From NCBI GenBank assembly GCA_036852015.1, contig JAANDG010000281.1:1-64000 (forward strand): 64,000 bases of DNA, given 5' to 3'. Position numbers and translations under genes: made by a program. This DNA is from Pelodera strongyloides. Taxonomy: Eukaryota; Nematoda; Chromadorea; Rhabditida; Rhabditidae. The notes beneath the pieces were generated by a model that did not search any database, was not told the origin of the DNA, and saw nothing but the letters and a program-made list of their open reading frames with translations. This document shows, one piece after another, positions 34,716 through 46,050 of the stretch (the first letter of the stretch is position 1; every line of letters begins with the position of its first letter).

Positions 34716-37700
34716 GCCCAATCCCCGATGAAAAAGCCACAATCTGCCAGTATCAGCATGCGAGTTAAATCACGGACCGCTACGCCTGAAGAGACGGCTG
34801 AATTCTCGTTTAAACAAGAAGGAGTGGAAGTCGATCATGAAGCGAAAGGAAAGAAGTCGAAGAAAGAATTGCCTCCCATACCAAAACCAGACGAACGAGA
34901 CGAGAAGAAAACAAAGACTGATGAAGGTATAGTTTCTGAGATATCCACTGAACGCACTCGCATCATAGATGAGGAAATGACTATGGATCTTTATCCCGAA
35001 AAGCCAGAGAAGCCCGCAGAGAAGCCCGATGAGACAGTCGAGGAAGAAGTCAAGCCTCAAGAGAAACCGAAGAAGAAGCTTACTGAAGAAAAGGCAGAGA
35101 AACCCGCTGAGAAGGTTGAAGAGAAGGTTGATATTAAGGAAGAAGTCAAGCCTGAAGAGAAACCGAAGAAGACTGCTGAGGAAAAGGCCGAGAAGCGTAT
35201 AGAGACGGTTGAGGAAAAGGTTGAGTTTAAGGAAGAAGTCAAGCCTGAAGAGAAACCGAAGAAGAAGCCTGCTGAAGAAAAGGCAGAGAAGCCCGCGGAG
35301 AAAGTTGAGGAGAAATTTGAGATTAAGGAAAAAGCCAAGCATGAAGAGAAACCGAAGAAGAAGAAGTCTGCTGAAGAAATGGCAGAGAAGCCCGTGGCAA
35401 AGGTTGAGGAGAAGGTAGAGGAGAAGGTTGAGATCAAGGAAAAAATTAAGCCTGAAGAGAAACCGAAGAAGAAGAAGCCTGCTGCAGAAAAACCGGAGAA
35501 GCCCGCGGACAAGATTGAGGAAAAGGTTGAGATTAAGGAAGAAATCAAGCCTGAAGAGAAACCGAAGAAGAAGAAGCCTGCCGAAGTAAAGCCCGAAAGG
35601 CTCGCAGAAGCGGCTGAAGAGAAGGTTGACATTAAGGAAGAAGACAAGATAGAGGAAAAACCGAAGAAGAAGAAGAAGCCTGCTGAGGAAACACCAGAGA
35701 AGCCCGCTGACAATATTGAGGAAAAGGTAGAGATTAAGGAAGAAATCAAGCCTGAAGCGAAGCCGAAGAAGCAGAAGCCTGCCAAAGGAAAGCCTGAAAA
35801 GCCCACAGAAGCGGCTGAGGAGAAGGTTGACATTAAGGAAGAAGGCAAGCCTGAAGAGAAAACAAAGAAGAAGATTCCTTCTGAGGAAAAACCAGAGAAG
35901 CCCGCGGACAAGATTGAGGAGAAGGTTGAGAATAAGGAAGAAATCAAGCCTGAAGAGAAACCGAAAAAGAAGAAGAAGCCTGCCGAAGGAAAGCCTCAAA
36001 GGCTCGCAGAAGCGGATAAAGAGATGGTTGACATTAAGGGAGAAGACAAGCCTGAAGAAAAACCGAAGAAGAAGATTCCTGCTGAAGAAAAGCCAGAGAA
36101 GCCTGTAGAGAAGGTTGGTGAGAAGGTTGAAATTAAGGAAGAAACCAAGCCTGAAGTGATACCGAAGAAGAAGAAGCCTGTTGAAGAAAAGGTTGAGAAG
36201 CCTGCAGAGAAGGTTGAGGAGAAGGTTGAAATTAAGGACGAGGTCAGGCCTGAAGAGAAACTGAAGAAGAAGGCTGCTGAAGAAAAGCCAGAGAAGCCCG
36301 CGGAGAAGGTTGATGAGAAGGTTGAAATTAAGGAAGATGTCAAGACTGAAGAGAAATTAAGAAGAAGACTGAAGAAAAGGTTGAGAAGCCTGTAGAGAAG
36401 ATTGGTGAGAAGGTTGAAATTAAGGAAGAAGCCAAGACAGAAGAGAAACCGAAGAAGAAGAAGAAGTCAGCTGAAGAAAAGATAGAGACGCCATCGGAGA
36501 AGGCTGAGGAGAAGGCTCAGATTGAGGAAGAAGTCAAACCAGAAGTGAAACCGAAGATGAAGAAGCCCGCTGAAGCAGAGATAGAGAAGACCACGGAGAG
36601 GGCTGGGGAGAAGGTTGAAATTAAGGAAGAAACCGAGCCTGAGGAGAAACCGAAGATGAAGAAGAAAAAGCCTGTTGAAGAAAAAGCTGAGAAGGTTGAT
36701 GTGAAATTTGAGGAAAAAGATGTCAGTGAAGAATCCAGGACTGAAGAGCAAATTGCTGAAACTGGCACGGAAATGGCATTCAGAACTAGTGAAGATGAGG
36801 ATGGTGCTTCATTTGTTTCCAGAGACACAGAATTTGATCGGGCGTCTATGTTTGCACTAGGCACGGAGAAAGCACGGGAAAGAAAGATGTCAGATGCCAG
36901 CACTATATCTGAGACATCCAAAAGGCAACGGGAGAGAAAGCGTCGTGAAGGGTTTGTGTCTGTTCCAGACAAACATATTCTATCCCTTCGTGGTGATGAT
37001 GTAAAATTGGAATGTGAGGTAGCCAACGAAGAAGACGAAGTTGAGTGGTTCATTAACAAGAAGCCCGCCAGTGACGATGCAAGAACGGAAATTGTCTCAA
37101 CTGGCTCAGCCAGGTCACTAATTATCAGAAAAGTGGTTCCCAATGACAACGAAACCACAGTAACAGCGAGCATGAATGGCGAGAAACACGATTCCAAACT
37201 GTTTGTCGAGGAAACACCGGTTATAATTGAGGAAACACTTCCGAGAAAGACAGTGGCAATGGAAGGAGAAGATCTTGTGATTCGAGTAAAGTTGAATCAT
37301 GGAACAAAAGATGTTACATGGTTCAAGGACGGTGAAGTACTGTCAGCGTCTTTCGATTACGATATATATGCGAATCCTGATGATCAGTTTGTTTCTTTGA
37401 CAATCAAAAAGGCTTCTTTGAAGCACGCAGGACGATACTCCTTGCATGCAAACGGATCGGAGATATCCACCAATGTGGAAGTGCATGGCAAGCCGGTATT
37501 CCCTGAATCAGGACGGCCAATTGAAATTGAATGTCAAGAAAACTTGGCCATCAATCTAGTATTCAAAGGTGAACCGGAACCTATCGCATCCATTCTGCTT
37601 AATGGAGAACCAATTCCTTCTGAGACAAGGAGTCAACTTGACATTCTGTCAAACACCGTCAGATTCTGTAAGAGGCATGCTACCAAGAAAGATAGCGGAG

Positions 37701-37766
37701 AATACACAATAAAATTGGAGAATGAATTTGGAGAGGCCGTATGCACTGTACCAGTCATCGTGAAAG
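34716..37766 (+). CDS. ttn-1: Titin-like protein: KPEEKPKKK repeats then three Ig domains
   Basis: The exon starts AQSPMKKPQSASISMRVKSR, a further copy of the hydrophobic core motif. Elastic repeats fill about 34,990-36,720. One base is missing near 36,355 (GAGAAATTAAGAAG in place of a GAGAAA-NNN-AAGAAG pattern). After that come a Ser/Arg-rich hinge (ERKMSDASTISETSKRQRER) and three Ig domains. The first has VKLECEVANEEDEVEWFINK. The second has DVTWFKDGEVL and HAGRYSLHANGSE. The third has EIECQENLAINLVFKGEPEP and SGEYTIKLENEFGEAVC. It ends at AAAG|GTTAGA, phase 1. Confidence 0.87.
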
Positions 37767-38039
37767 GTTAGACTTTGCCTGCATGTTTCTACGCATGATT
37801 TGGGATTATTTTGTATATGAACATTTCTCACAAGCGTAAATATTTAATATCAAACATTCTTCTCAGTTCTTCTCGCATGATTTCGTGTATCGTCTGAATA
37901 TGAATGATTTAGTTTTGTATTTTTGGCAATGTGTGTAATTTTTGGTAATTGGTCATGCTGGTGACTAATGTGGGTGCATGCTGTAGAATGCTGAACGACG
38001 TTTGTCGCAAAAACGCAATATTTCATTATACTTTTTAAG

Positions 38040-38734
38040 ATGTTCCGAACGCACCAGAAACTGTTTCCGCGGCATCTGTCGCCAACGATTCTGTATCGGT
38101 GGAATGGACCGCCCCATCCAACGATGGCGGTGCCGCCATCACAGGATATCTCATCGAAAAGAAGGAATTAGGTCGTCGTGCATTCCACAAAGTCGCCCAG
38201 GTTTGCTCATTTTGTATCTTATTCTGGAGAGCTGTTACTGTTCAAATAACGTTGCTTTGAAATATCTTTGTTTAAAGTCCATACCGCTTCAGGTCTCATC
38301 TGCCCGAAGTCAATGCGATATCGATGACTTAGTCATGGACACTGAATATATCATCCGTGTTGCCGCAATCAATAAATACGGAACCGGAGACTTTATGGAA
38401 TCACCACCCATTAAGACAGGAACACCCTACAGCAAGCCTGTAGTAGCCGAGGCTCCTCTTGTCATCGATGTCAGCGACAGTACTGTGTCACTGGAATGGA
38501 ACAAACCGTCTGATGACGGAGGATCTCCCATATATGCATACGATATTTACGTCAAGGAACGCGACCAAGACTGGAAGAAGGCCAACGACGACTTACTGTT
38601 CGTATGTCAGTTCACCGTGACTGATTTGAAGGATAGCACTCCTTATAGATTTAAAATAGAAGCGGTGAATGAGGCAGGAATGCGTTCTTCCTCAAACGTG
38701 GAAACGGAGCCAGTTGTACTGTCACCCACACAAG
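38040..38734 (+). CDS. ttn-1: Titin-like protein: two FnIII domains, two exons
   Basis: Exons 38,040-38,200 and 38,293-38,734. The first FnIII has VPNAPETVSAASV, SVSVEWTAPSNDGGAAITGY and LIEKKELGRRAFHKVA, and it ends with YIIRVAAINKYGTGDFMESP. The second has TVSLEWNKPSDDGGSPIYAY and PYRFKIEAVNEAGMRSSSN. In twitchin and titin these modules lie in the A-band. It ends at CAAG|GTACGT, phase 1. Confidence 0.9.
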
Positions 38735-38889
38735 GTACGTAAATTGTTGAGGTATCAGTAATATTTATATTCATTATATGTACTATTCTATTTCTTATAT
38801 GTGCACAGAAAGAACAATATTTAATATTAAAACTAGGTCTAGGTGGTATTTCATGTTGTGGAAAATCTTTTTTAAATGACTTCTTCTAG

Positions 38890-39265
38890 GAAAGCCGACG
38901 CATGTGCTCAACATACCACGCATTGTTGTTACCGATGTGGATAGTGTTTCCGTTGACTGGGATGTTCCTTCTGATGTAGAGCCCACTGAGTTCACTGTGG
39001 CTTTTAAATCAGAAAGCTCCTCTGTATGGGCCGAAGTTGAGGTTTGTGTTGAAGGACGCTACATCGTTGTATAAGAAAGTGCTATGAACTAATTGAGCTC
39101 ACTAACAAGCTGTCATATCATTTTTTCAATTGTTTTAGGTGCTATGTCCACCCGCCAACATCAGAGATCTGAAAGAGGGCATCACTTATGTCTTCAAGGT
39201 TGCTCCCAGAAGTGAACAGGGCGTTGGAGAATATTCAGAAACAACCTCCCCAGTTCGCATCGCAG
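38890..39265 (+). CDS. ttn-1: Titin-like protein: FnIII domain, two exons
   Basis: Exons 38,890-39,041 and 39,139-39,265 make a divergent FnIII: SVSVDWDVPSDVEPTEFTVA, SSSVWAEVE, then LKEGITYVFKVAPRSEQGVG and EYSETTSPV. Splice phases are 1, 0 and 1. Confidence 0.85.
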
Positions 39266-39358
39266 GTACGGTTTTTCAGCAGAAAGATCGCTGGTTTGCT
39301 ACATTTCCTCCATTCTCCGGTGCCCCGTACTATTTTCTGGTCAAATATTTTATTTTAG

Positions 39359-39760
39359 TAAGCGCGGCGCCCGCCATCATCAAGCCTATCAAAGACGCTA
39401 CGATACCGAAAAAGTCTGAATTGCATCTCGAAGTACATGCTACTGGAGAGCCAGCTCCCGAATATATATGGAGCAAGGATGATCAGGAGATAATTCCACA
39501 GGATGATAATACGGAGGTACATTCTTGCCTTCATTAATTATTCCATGTGCTCTGGGTTTTTTTTGCACTCTTGTTGAGTATTGGATTGCTGACGAACTGA
39601 TGATCATACAGAACAAATGGGAAAATTCAGATTCTGAATGAAGGACACATGTCACTGCTTCGTATTCACAAAGTCGACGAGAGTCATGCCGGCAAGTATG
39701 CTTGCGAGGTTGTCAATGACAGCGGCAGTGCAGAAACTTCAGCGAACATTTCAATAGGAG
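39359..39760 (+). CDS. ttn-1: Titin-like protein: Ig domain, two exons with a phase problem
   Basis: Exon 39,359-39,516 has APAIIKPIKDATIPKKSELH and EPAPEYIWSKDDQEIIPQDD. Exon 39,612-39,760 has ILNEGHMSLLRIHKVDESHA and GKYACEVVNDSGSAETSANI. The two halves clearly form one Ig, but the first ends in phase 0 while the second needs a base from a phase-2 donor. A one-base loss in TGGGAAAATTCAG would explain it. The second exon ends GGAG|GCACGT, which fits a GC-AG intron. Confidence 0.75.
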
Positions 39761-39880
39761 GCACGTTTGGTTTCAACTTAGCTTTTCTCTGGCGGTTTAA
39801 GCAATCCGACTCATGGGCGATTAAAAGAAAGAAACTAATCTGTATTTTGGGTCACTATATTTTTTACTTGTCAACTTTAG

Positions 39881-40156
39881 GCGTTCGCGCTCACTTTGAA
39901 TCCTCTTTCTCGGAAGAGACTGTTGTGGACGAAACAAAGGAGGTTGTGCTTCGCTGTGAAGTTTCTGACGAAGATGCTTCCGTTATTTGGGTAAAGGATG
40001 GACGTGAGATCTCGCCGAGCGCGAATATACAGATCATTGTCGAGGGCAAGGCACGAATATTGAAAATAAAAAGTGCCCAACCTGAAGATGGCGGCAACTA
40101 TCGGTGCGAGACGTCCGATGGCAGAAGCCGCGCGGAGGGAGAATTGATTGTGAAAG
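39881..40156 (+). CDS. ttn-1: Titin-like protein: Ig domain exon
   Basis: The exon encodes a complete Ig domain: VRAHFESSFSEETVVDETKE, VVLRCEVSDEDASVIWVKDG and PEDGGNYRCETSDGRSRAEG. Cysteines, tryptophan and the GNYRC motif are all present. Acceptor CAACTTTAG, donor AAAG|GTATTT, phase 1 to 1. Confidence 0.9.
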
Positions 40157-40267
40157 GTATTTTCCTATGTTTCCATTTAAATGAGTTTTCTTCTTTTTTT
40201 AAAGATGGAAATGTCGCTATTATATAATATACACAGTTTTTCTATTGATTTTTCCCACATATTTCAG

Positions 40268-42579
40268 AAGAAGAACCACGCATCCGCGTCGGACCACAAG
40301 ATCGAGATGTGTCCGAGTTTGGCGAAACTGTCACCCTTACTTCCGAACTTACAAAGCCCGCTCGTAAAGTTAAATGGTTCAAGAATGGTGCTGAAATTTG
40401 GCCCCAGATGCACAAGACCGCGATGTATTTGGAAGAAAAAACTGCTACATTGGTGATCAGAAACTTTGACAAAAATGATGTGGGAAGCTACACTGTGTCT
40501 ATTTCGGATAAGGAAACTTCAGCTCCAGCAAAACTCACACTAAATGTGAAACCGATTATCTCTTTATCAGAAGGACTGGAGAAGGAAGTCGTCCTTTCCG
40601 CAGGAAAAGAATTTAATTTTGCTCTAGAGTATGAAGGAAACCCAGAACCATCAATGAAAATGTTCCTCAACGGAGAGCCTATTCAGAGGACAGACGCAGA
40701 AGTCAACCAATATGAGGGCACAGTGTCCGTTCGGATTAAGAATATCAAGCGTAGTGACTCTGGCATAATTCGTGTTATAGCGGCAAATGAGAATGGCGAG
40801 ACTACCAAGGACATTCACATTAGCGTGCTCGATGTTCCTTCACCCCCGTTAAATGTTGTTTGCTACAACACGACAAGTTCATCTACGCACCTTTCATGGG
40901 AAGCTCCGGAAGAATGTAATGGTTCCCCTATTACTGGCTACATTATTGAACGTCGCCAAGTTGAGCATGCACGCTGGAGGCAAGTTGGCAAAGCAAGACC
41001 TAACCATCTCACTTTCGAAGATGATGACATGTTTAGTGGAGAACTGTACACATTCCGTGTCCTCGCTGTCAACGATGTCGGAGTTGGTCATCCAAGTGAG
41101 ACAAAGGATGTCCTCACCTTGTCTGAACCAGATGAAGAAGAGGACCGTGTCCCATCTGGTGTCATGTCGCCAACACAAGAGCTTGAAAAGCCGTGTCCGC
41201 CGGTTGCTGTTGTTGATGGCAACAAGGTCATTCTATCATGGGATGCGGTACCTGGTGCGTGCTTCTACAGGATCGAGCGCCGATATGCAGATACTGAAGC
41301 GTGGATCGAACTTGCCACAACAGATCGTCTTCAGTACACAGATCGATCAATTTCAGAAACTTCTTCCGTTGCTTATCGAATTGTAGCCCATGGAGAAAGT
41401 ATCATCTCTCCACATAGCGAACAGTCAAACGTTGTTACCGTAGTCATTAAGAAACCAGAAGACGATAAATTGTTTGAGGCGCGAGAAGAAGAACAACAGG
41501 AAATGCACAAGCAAGAAGAGCCTTCTGAACCCTTGGTCAATGGCGTTGCTCTTATTGACGGTCTTGCACCTGACGGGACACCTGCAGTCAAAGACGAAAT
41601 TCTTGAAGAAGCCGCCGCAATTGACAAGAAAGAAAATGAAGGCGAAGTAGACAAGGCCAAGAAAGCGAAGAAGACAACGAAGAAGAAGAAGCAGCAGCGT
41701 GATGAAGTTTCTTCAAATGAAACACAACTTGATGTAGAAGAGGACAAACAAAAGACCGAATATGTTGGTGCAGATGAGAAGCTTGGTGACCAAAAAGATG
41801 AGCGCAAACAACAACAGAAAAAGGATGAGGAAATTGAAAGACCTAAGAAAAAAACGGTTATGACCAAGGAGGAGCTGAAGCCGGTCGATAAGAAAAAGAC
41901 CGAGGATGCGGTCGCTTCAGAAGGGGATGATGTATCTGTTGACGCTTCCTTGGAAATTCCAACAGAGGAAACTCGTGACGCGCAGGACGCCAGCGCCGCG
42001 TCAACGCAAAAGAAAGAAGCAACCGCTGAGCTAGAGCAAAAGAAAGCCGAGGAAAAGCCGAAAAAGAAGAAGGGTTTGAAGAAGAAGCCCGAAGAACTAA
42101 AGCCCGAAGAAGCACTGGACGAACAAGAACAACCTAAGGAGAAAGTGTCAGTCAAGCAACCGAAGGAAGCACAAACAGCCGAAGTAAACGAGGCAGAGCA
42201 AGAGAAGGAGGATAAGGTAACGGACGATGCAACAACGAAAAAAGAAGCTGACGTAACAGAATTACAGAAAGAAGAAGAAGTCGAAAAGCAAAAGGACGCC
42301 GACAAGAGCAAGAAGGATGAAGAAAAGATTTCGGAAGAAGAACTTCAAGAAGCCAAAGTGGTGCCCAAGAAACAGAAGAAAGCAAAGGAAGAAAAGCCCA
42401 AGAAGCTTCAAGCGGTTGCAGAGCAGACTTCAGTAACGTATGAATTTGGAGTTAATGGAGAGCTGGTGATCAATCTGAATGACATCGATGTTGATGCCAC
42501 CTGGACAAAGGATGGACGATCTCTTGACCACTTATTTGAGCCAACCGTTGCCAAGAACAAGATCACACTTCGATTTAAG
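40268..42579 (+). CDS. ttn-1: Titin-like protein: Ig-Ig-FnIII-FnIII-charged linker-Ig
   Basis: The first Ig (about 40,270-40,555) has PARKVKWFKNGAEIWPQ and VGSYTVSISDKE. The second (to about 40,830) has EFNFALEYEGNPEPSMKMFL and SGIIRVIAANENGET. FnIII one (to about 41,130) has STHLSWEAPEECNGSPITGY, IIERRQVEHARWRQVGKARP and YTFRVLAVNDVGVGHPSE. FnIII two (to about 41,450) has KVILSWDAVPGACFYRIERR. A linker of about 320 residues follows, rich in Lys, Glu and Gln, with DEEKISEEELQEAKVVPKKQ; a coiled coil is likely. The exon ends in the strand C-E part of another Ig (DVDATWTKDGRSLDHLF). The donor is AAG|GCAAGT, a GC-AG intron, phase 0. Confidence 0.9.
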
Positions 42580-42683
42580 GCAAGTTCCAAATTGTTTAAG
42601 AAATAATCTTCTTTCTTAAAAAATAAACCAACGATCTATATTTTTGTGACATTGCATAACAAATATGAAAATTATCTGTTTAG

Positions 42684-42774
42684 GCCAACGAGAACAGCGC
42701 TGGAAAGTACAACTGTCAGATCAAGACTGTGGATGGACAAGTAGCCAACGTCACGATTGATGTAGCTGTGAACG
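42684..42774 (+). CDS. ttn-1: Titin-like protein: end of Ig domain
   Basis: ANENSAGKYNCQIKTVDGQV and ANVTIDVAVN complete the Ig begun at 42,420 (GKYNC is strand F). It starts in phase 0, matching the GC donor at 42,579, and ends in phase 1 at AACG|GTATGT. Confidence 0.88.
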
Positions 42775-42853
42775 GTATGTGACATGTACTCTGGAGTATT
42801 TGTTTTTAGAAAACAACAGAACTTTTTTCAATTCATTGTTGCTGTTTTTTCAG

Positions 42854-43206
42854 AGAAACCCCAAATTGACGTCGAGGAATCAGTAGTGGAGGTGAAAGCG
42901 GGTGAGACTGTCAAGCTTTATGCCGGAATTTCCGGAATGCCGCCGCCAAGCTGCTCATGGACCAAGGACGGAAAACCCGTAAAGGCAGACAAAACACATT
43001 CCATGACAGCACGAGTAAGTCATTTGGTTTATCACTTACATTTTCCTTAAACCCTAGTATGAGTGAAACTTTATTGTGACATATTTAGGATGGAGTTGCC
43101 GAACTACAGATCAAGAACTGTCAACCAGAACATGCAGGAACTTACACCCTTGTTGCCAAGAACGACACAGGAGAAACCAATGTGCAGATCAAGCTCAAAG
43201 TCAAGG
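42854..43206 (+). CDS. ttn-1: Titin-like protein: Ig domain, two exons
   Basis: Exons 42,854-43,014 and 43,089-43,206 give KPQIDVEESVVEVKAGETVK, PPPSCSWTKDGKPVKADKTH, then VAELQIKNCQPEHAGTYTLV and AKNDTGETNVQIKLKVK. This is a standard I-set Ig. Phases are 1, 0 and 1. Confidence 0.9.
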
Positions 43207-43315
43207 GTTCGTTAAATTTTTACGTTATCTAATTTGGACACGCAAATTGACCTTGTTGCCTATGGTATAGGCGACCGTTGTAAAGACGTTATCAATCTAC
43301 CCATCGTTCGTTTAG

Positions 43316-43767
43316 GCTTTCCGTCGGCACCAACAGGACCTGTGGAGGTTTCCGACATAACTACCGAGGGTTGTACACTCTCGTGGCAGCCCCCCGAGAG
43401 CGACGGTGGTAGTCCCGTCCTGGGATATTGCATAGAAAAGAAAGATGCTAAGAAGAATACATGGGCCTTTGTCAAGCGTACCACTGACACCACCACCGAA
43501 TTAACGGGAATGACATGGGGCTAGTTTCTTTTTTCATTGCAGTTGAATCGGATGATACACAATAAAACATTCGTCATTTTGTAAAATTACGGTATGGGCT
43601 TCAAAAAAGACCCGTACGCCCAATATTGTTTTATATGCTACCATTTTGCATAACTATTTTATGTTTTACAGATGTTGATTACCTATTCCGTATTTCTGCC
43701 GAAAATTCAATGGGTGCTGGGCCTGAGGTTTATACTTCAGCCACAATTCGTCTTCCCAAACCAGCTG
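43316..43767 (+). CDS. ttn-1: Titin-like protein: FnIII domain, two exons with GC donor
   Basis: Exon 43,316-43,519 has PSAPTGPVEVSDITTEGCTL, SWQPPESDGGSPVLGYCIEK and ELTGMTW. Exon 43,672-43,767 has DVDYLFRISAENSMGAGPEV. Joining them needs a phase-1 donor. The only fitting site is TGGG|GCTAGT at 43,519, so this would be another GC-AG intron. The join gives the usual GMTxDVDYLFRISAEN of this fold. Confidence 0.83.
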
Positions 43768-44331
43768 GTTAGTAAATTTGTAAATTAGGAGACCACGTAC
43801 GTAATATGTGGAAACGTACCTCAAAAAAATGATAAGCGGAAATTATAATCACAGTGAATACTTCGAGAAACAATGCGAGTTTTTAATAGTGCATCAATCG
43901 TAAACAAGACGGTGCTTGGTATAATTCGTTAAATACAACGATAAGCAAAAGCTTGTAATAGAGAGAAAGGATCAGTCATTTTAACAAGGGTCCTTTACCA
44001 AGTATGTACATGGTGTGAACGAAAACATCTGTGATATATCTCATTTCAATGGGTCGATACCGTTGGATCTTCTGTTGACATAAGGCTAGATCTAGCAAAC
44101 AAGAGATTTGATCCAAATTGGAAGAAACGTTCGGCTTCGCTAATCCGGTGTTTGTTTATTCAACGTCAAAGCATTTACATCAAAGAACAATATTTTCTTG
44201 AGTTTGTAACACCTTCAGATCCTGAGGTTCGGTCCTCGCCTCTTCTAAAATCCTCGTATTTTACTAGTATTTATTTATTAGTGCTTATGTTAATATTTTT
44301 TAATTGACTGCATCTACATGAATCAATTTAG

Positions 44332-44829
44332 TGAAACCAATGATGGCTCCGCCGAAACCCACCGTTAAGGATGTGACCAAGGATTCGGCCACAGTTGAAT
44401 GGAAAGAATTTGAAGACAAGACCCAGAAACCTACATATCTTTTGGAATTCAAGGAGGTACGCTGATTTTTTTAGTTTAAACAGGAACATCTGAACTGCTT
44501 GCTAGGTCGAAGACAGTAATAGTAAAAAAAATGCTTCACATATTTTAGGTTAAATCAAAACGATCGTGGAGTGCTGTAACTAAGGACACAATCACTACTA
44601 CCACGCATACCGCAAAGGGTCTCAAGAAAGGTTAGTAAATATTTGATGTGTGTTCTACTGCCATTCCACATACGGAACTCATTCTCAACCTGAATAAGGC
44701 ATAAACAAGTCTTGTATAATTGGAGCTTTTTAGACATTGAATACCAGTTCCGCGTCTCGTACGTGACGGAAGCTGGTAGCGGTCCGGCATCCGAGCCCAC
44801 AGACATCATCAAGTGCGAAGATAAGAAGG
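44332..44829 (+). CDS. ttn-1: Titin-like protein: FnIII domain, three exons
   Basis: Exons 44,332-44,456, 44,549-44,630 and 44,734-44,829: MAPPKPTVKDVTKDSATVEW, KSRSWSAV-type strand (KSKRSWSAVTKDTITTTTHT region) and IEYQFRVSYVTEAGSGPASE. The phases 1, 0, 1 and 1 all close. The intron before it (43,768-44,331) has no other visible feature. Confidence 0.85.
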
Positions 44830-44961
44830 GTACTGTTATCTTCTTTCTTTTTTCGAATATCGGAGCTAGCGAGCGTAGTGTACCGTTAATTTATGATTTA
44901 TTGATTTTCATTTGCATACGCGTACTGTAACTTCACGAGACATAAAATTTGGCATATTTAG

Positions 44962-45854
44962 TGGAGAAGAAACCAGAAATCACCAAAAAGCCGGATGACC
45001 TTGTTGTTGCAAAGGAGAAGGTTAAAGTGAAGATGGCCGTCGAATTCACTGGTGAACCACAGCCAGAGGTACACTGGTTCAAGAACAAGAAGGTCGGCTT
45101 TTATTTTTAGACACATCGTTTTTTTTATCAACAAAGACACAAAGAAACATGTTTCCTTTCCTTTGTTAGCTGGTAGAGCGCTGATTTCTTATGAATCATG
45201 ATTATGATTATTATGCATAAACTATCATGTAAGATGTACGACCCGTCATGTAGATCCCCCAGGTCCCCATTTTAAATTGTCTTATTGTAGTAATTTATTG
45301 AAATGTTTATAGGAGGTATTCTCCGGAAAACGGCAGTGGATTGAAACATCATCCGGAGCTTCATCTCTCACCATTGGTGAGATGCGCGAAGACGATGAAG
45401 GAGAAATCTCGGTAAGAAAAATTATAATTGAAAATTAATAATTATTAAAATCTTGTACTTTTCAATTTCAATTCTGGGCTATCTTAAACTGTTTATTTAG
45501 AAAACGAAAAACAGTATCAAATGTAAATTTTCACGAAAAGAGAGAAACACACACAGGCTGAGCACATTCAAGAGGCTCAGCTTCTATACGCGGTGTAATT
45601 CAAGGGATACAATGTAGTTCGAGCCTGAAGGACAGTCCTCGGACCTGGCTTTAATCGTTTTTTAAAGCAAACTCAGTGAAATTTTTGGCCAGATTATTGT
45701 ATTTAGGTCGTTGTGAAGAATAATAGCGGTCAAGACGAGTGCTCCTTCAAATTGTCCATGGACGCTCCAGCGGTAATAAACCGCGTCGATCGCTACAATT
45801 CACCGCAACTTTTCGACAAGGGAGAAGCGGCAAAATTGCGGCTTTCATTCGCAG
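44962..45854 (+). CDS. ttn-1: Titin-like protein: Ig domain and start of the next domain, three exons
   Basis: Exons 44,962-45,093, 45,313-45,411 and 45,707-45,854. The Ig reads KKPDDLVVAKEKVKVKMAVE, EPQPEVHWFKNKK, GASSLTIGEMREDDEGEISV and VVKNNSGQDECSFKLSMDAP. It is followed by VINRVDRYNSPQLFDKGEAA and KLRLSFA, which is the opening of a further Ig-like domain. The exon ends one base into a codon at GCAG|GTCAGT, so more coding exons must exist, yet I see none downstream in the window. The arrangement FnIII-FnIII-Ig fits the stretch before the kinase of titin/twitchin proteins. Confidence 0.85.
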
Positions 45855-45877
45855 GTCAGTCGTTTTTATTCATTCAA

Positions 45878-46050
45878 ACGAAATAGCGGCCGGTTTTTGA
45901 AACGTATGTCAAGCAACTGAATTCCCATGCATCATATGCAAATGAGCATTATTAAAATAAAAAGTGGGCCGTAATTCGACCCCACTTAACATAAATATTA
46001 AGGCAGTTATTTGAGATGCGTTTCAAAAACCGGCCGTTATTTCGCTTTAG
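45878..46050. mobile_element. MITE copy 2 (AAAGCGAAATA family)
   Basis: The ends are ACGAAATAGCGGCCGG and CCGGCCGTTATTTCGCTTT, with inner TTTTTGAAACGTAT and ATGCGTTTCAAAAA. Inside is CATATGCAAATGAGCATTAT. It lies 23 bases after the last titin donor. Confidence 0.88.

Noticed and set aside
45164..45200. tRNA-like stretch (TTAGCTGGTAGAGCGC and a 5-bp stem TGATT/AATCA)
   Set aside because: The loop lacks the invariant U33, no acceptor stem or T arm is present, and it sits in a titin intron. At best it is a tRNA-derived fragment.
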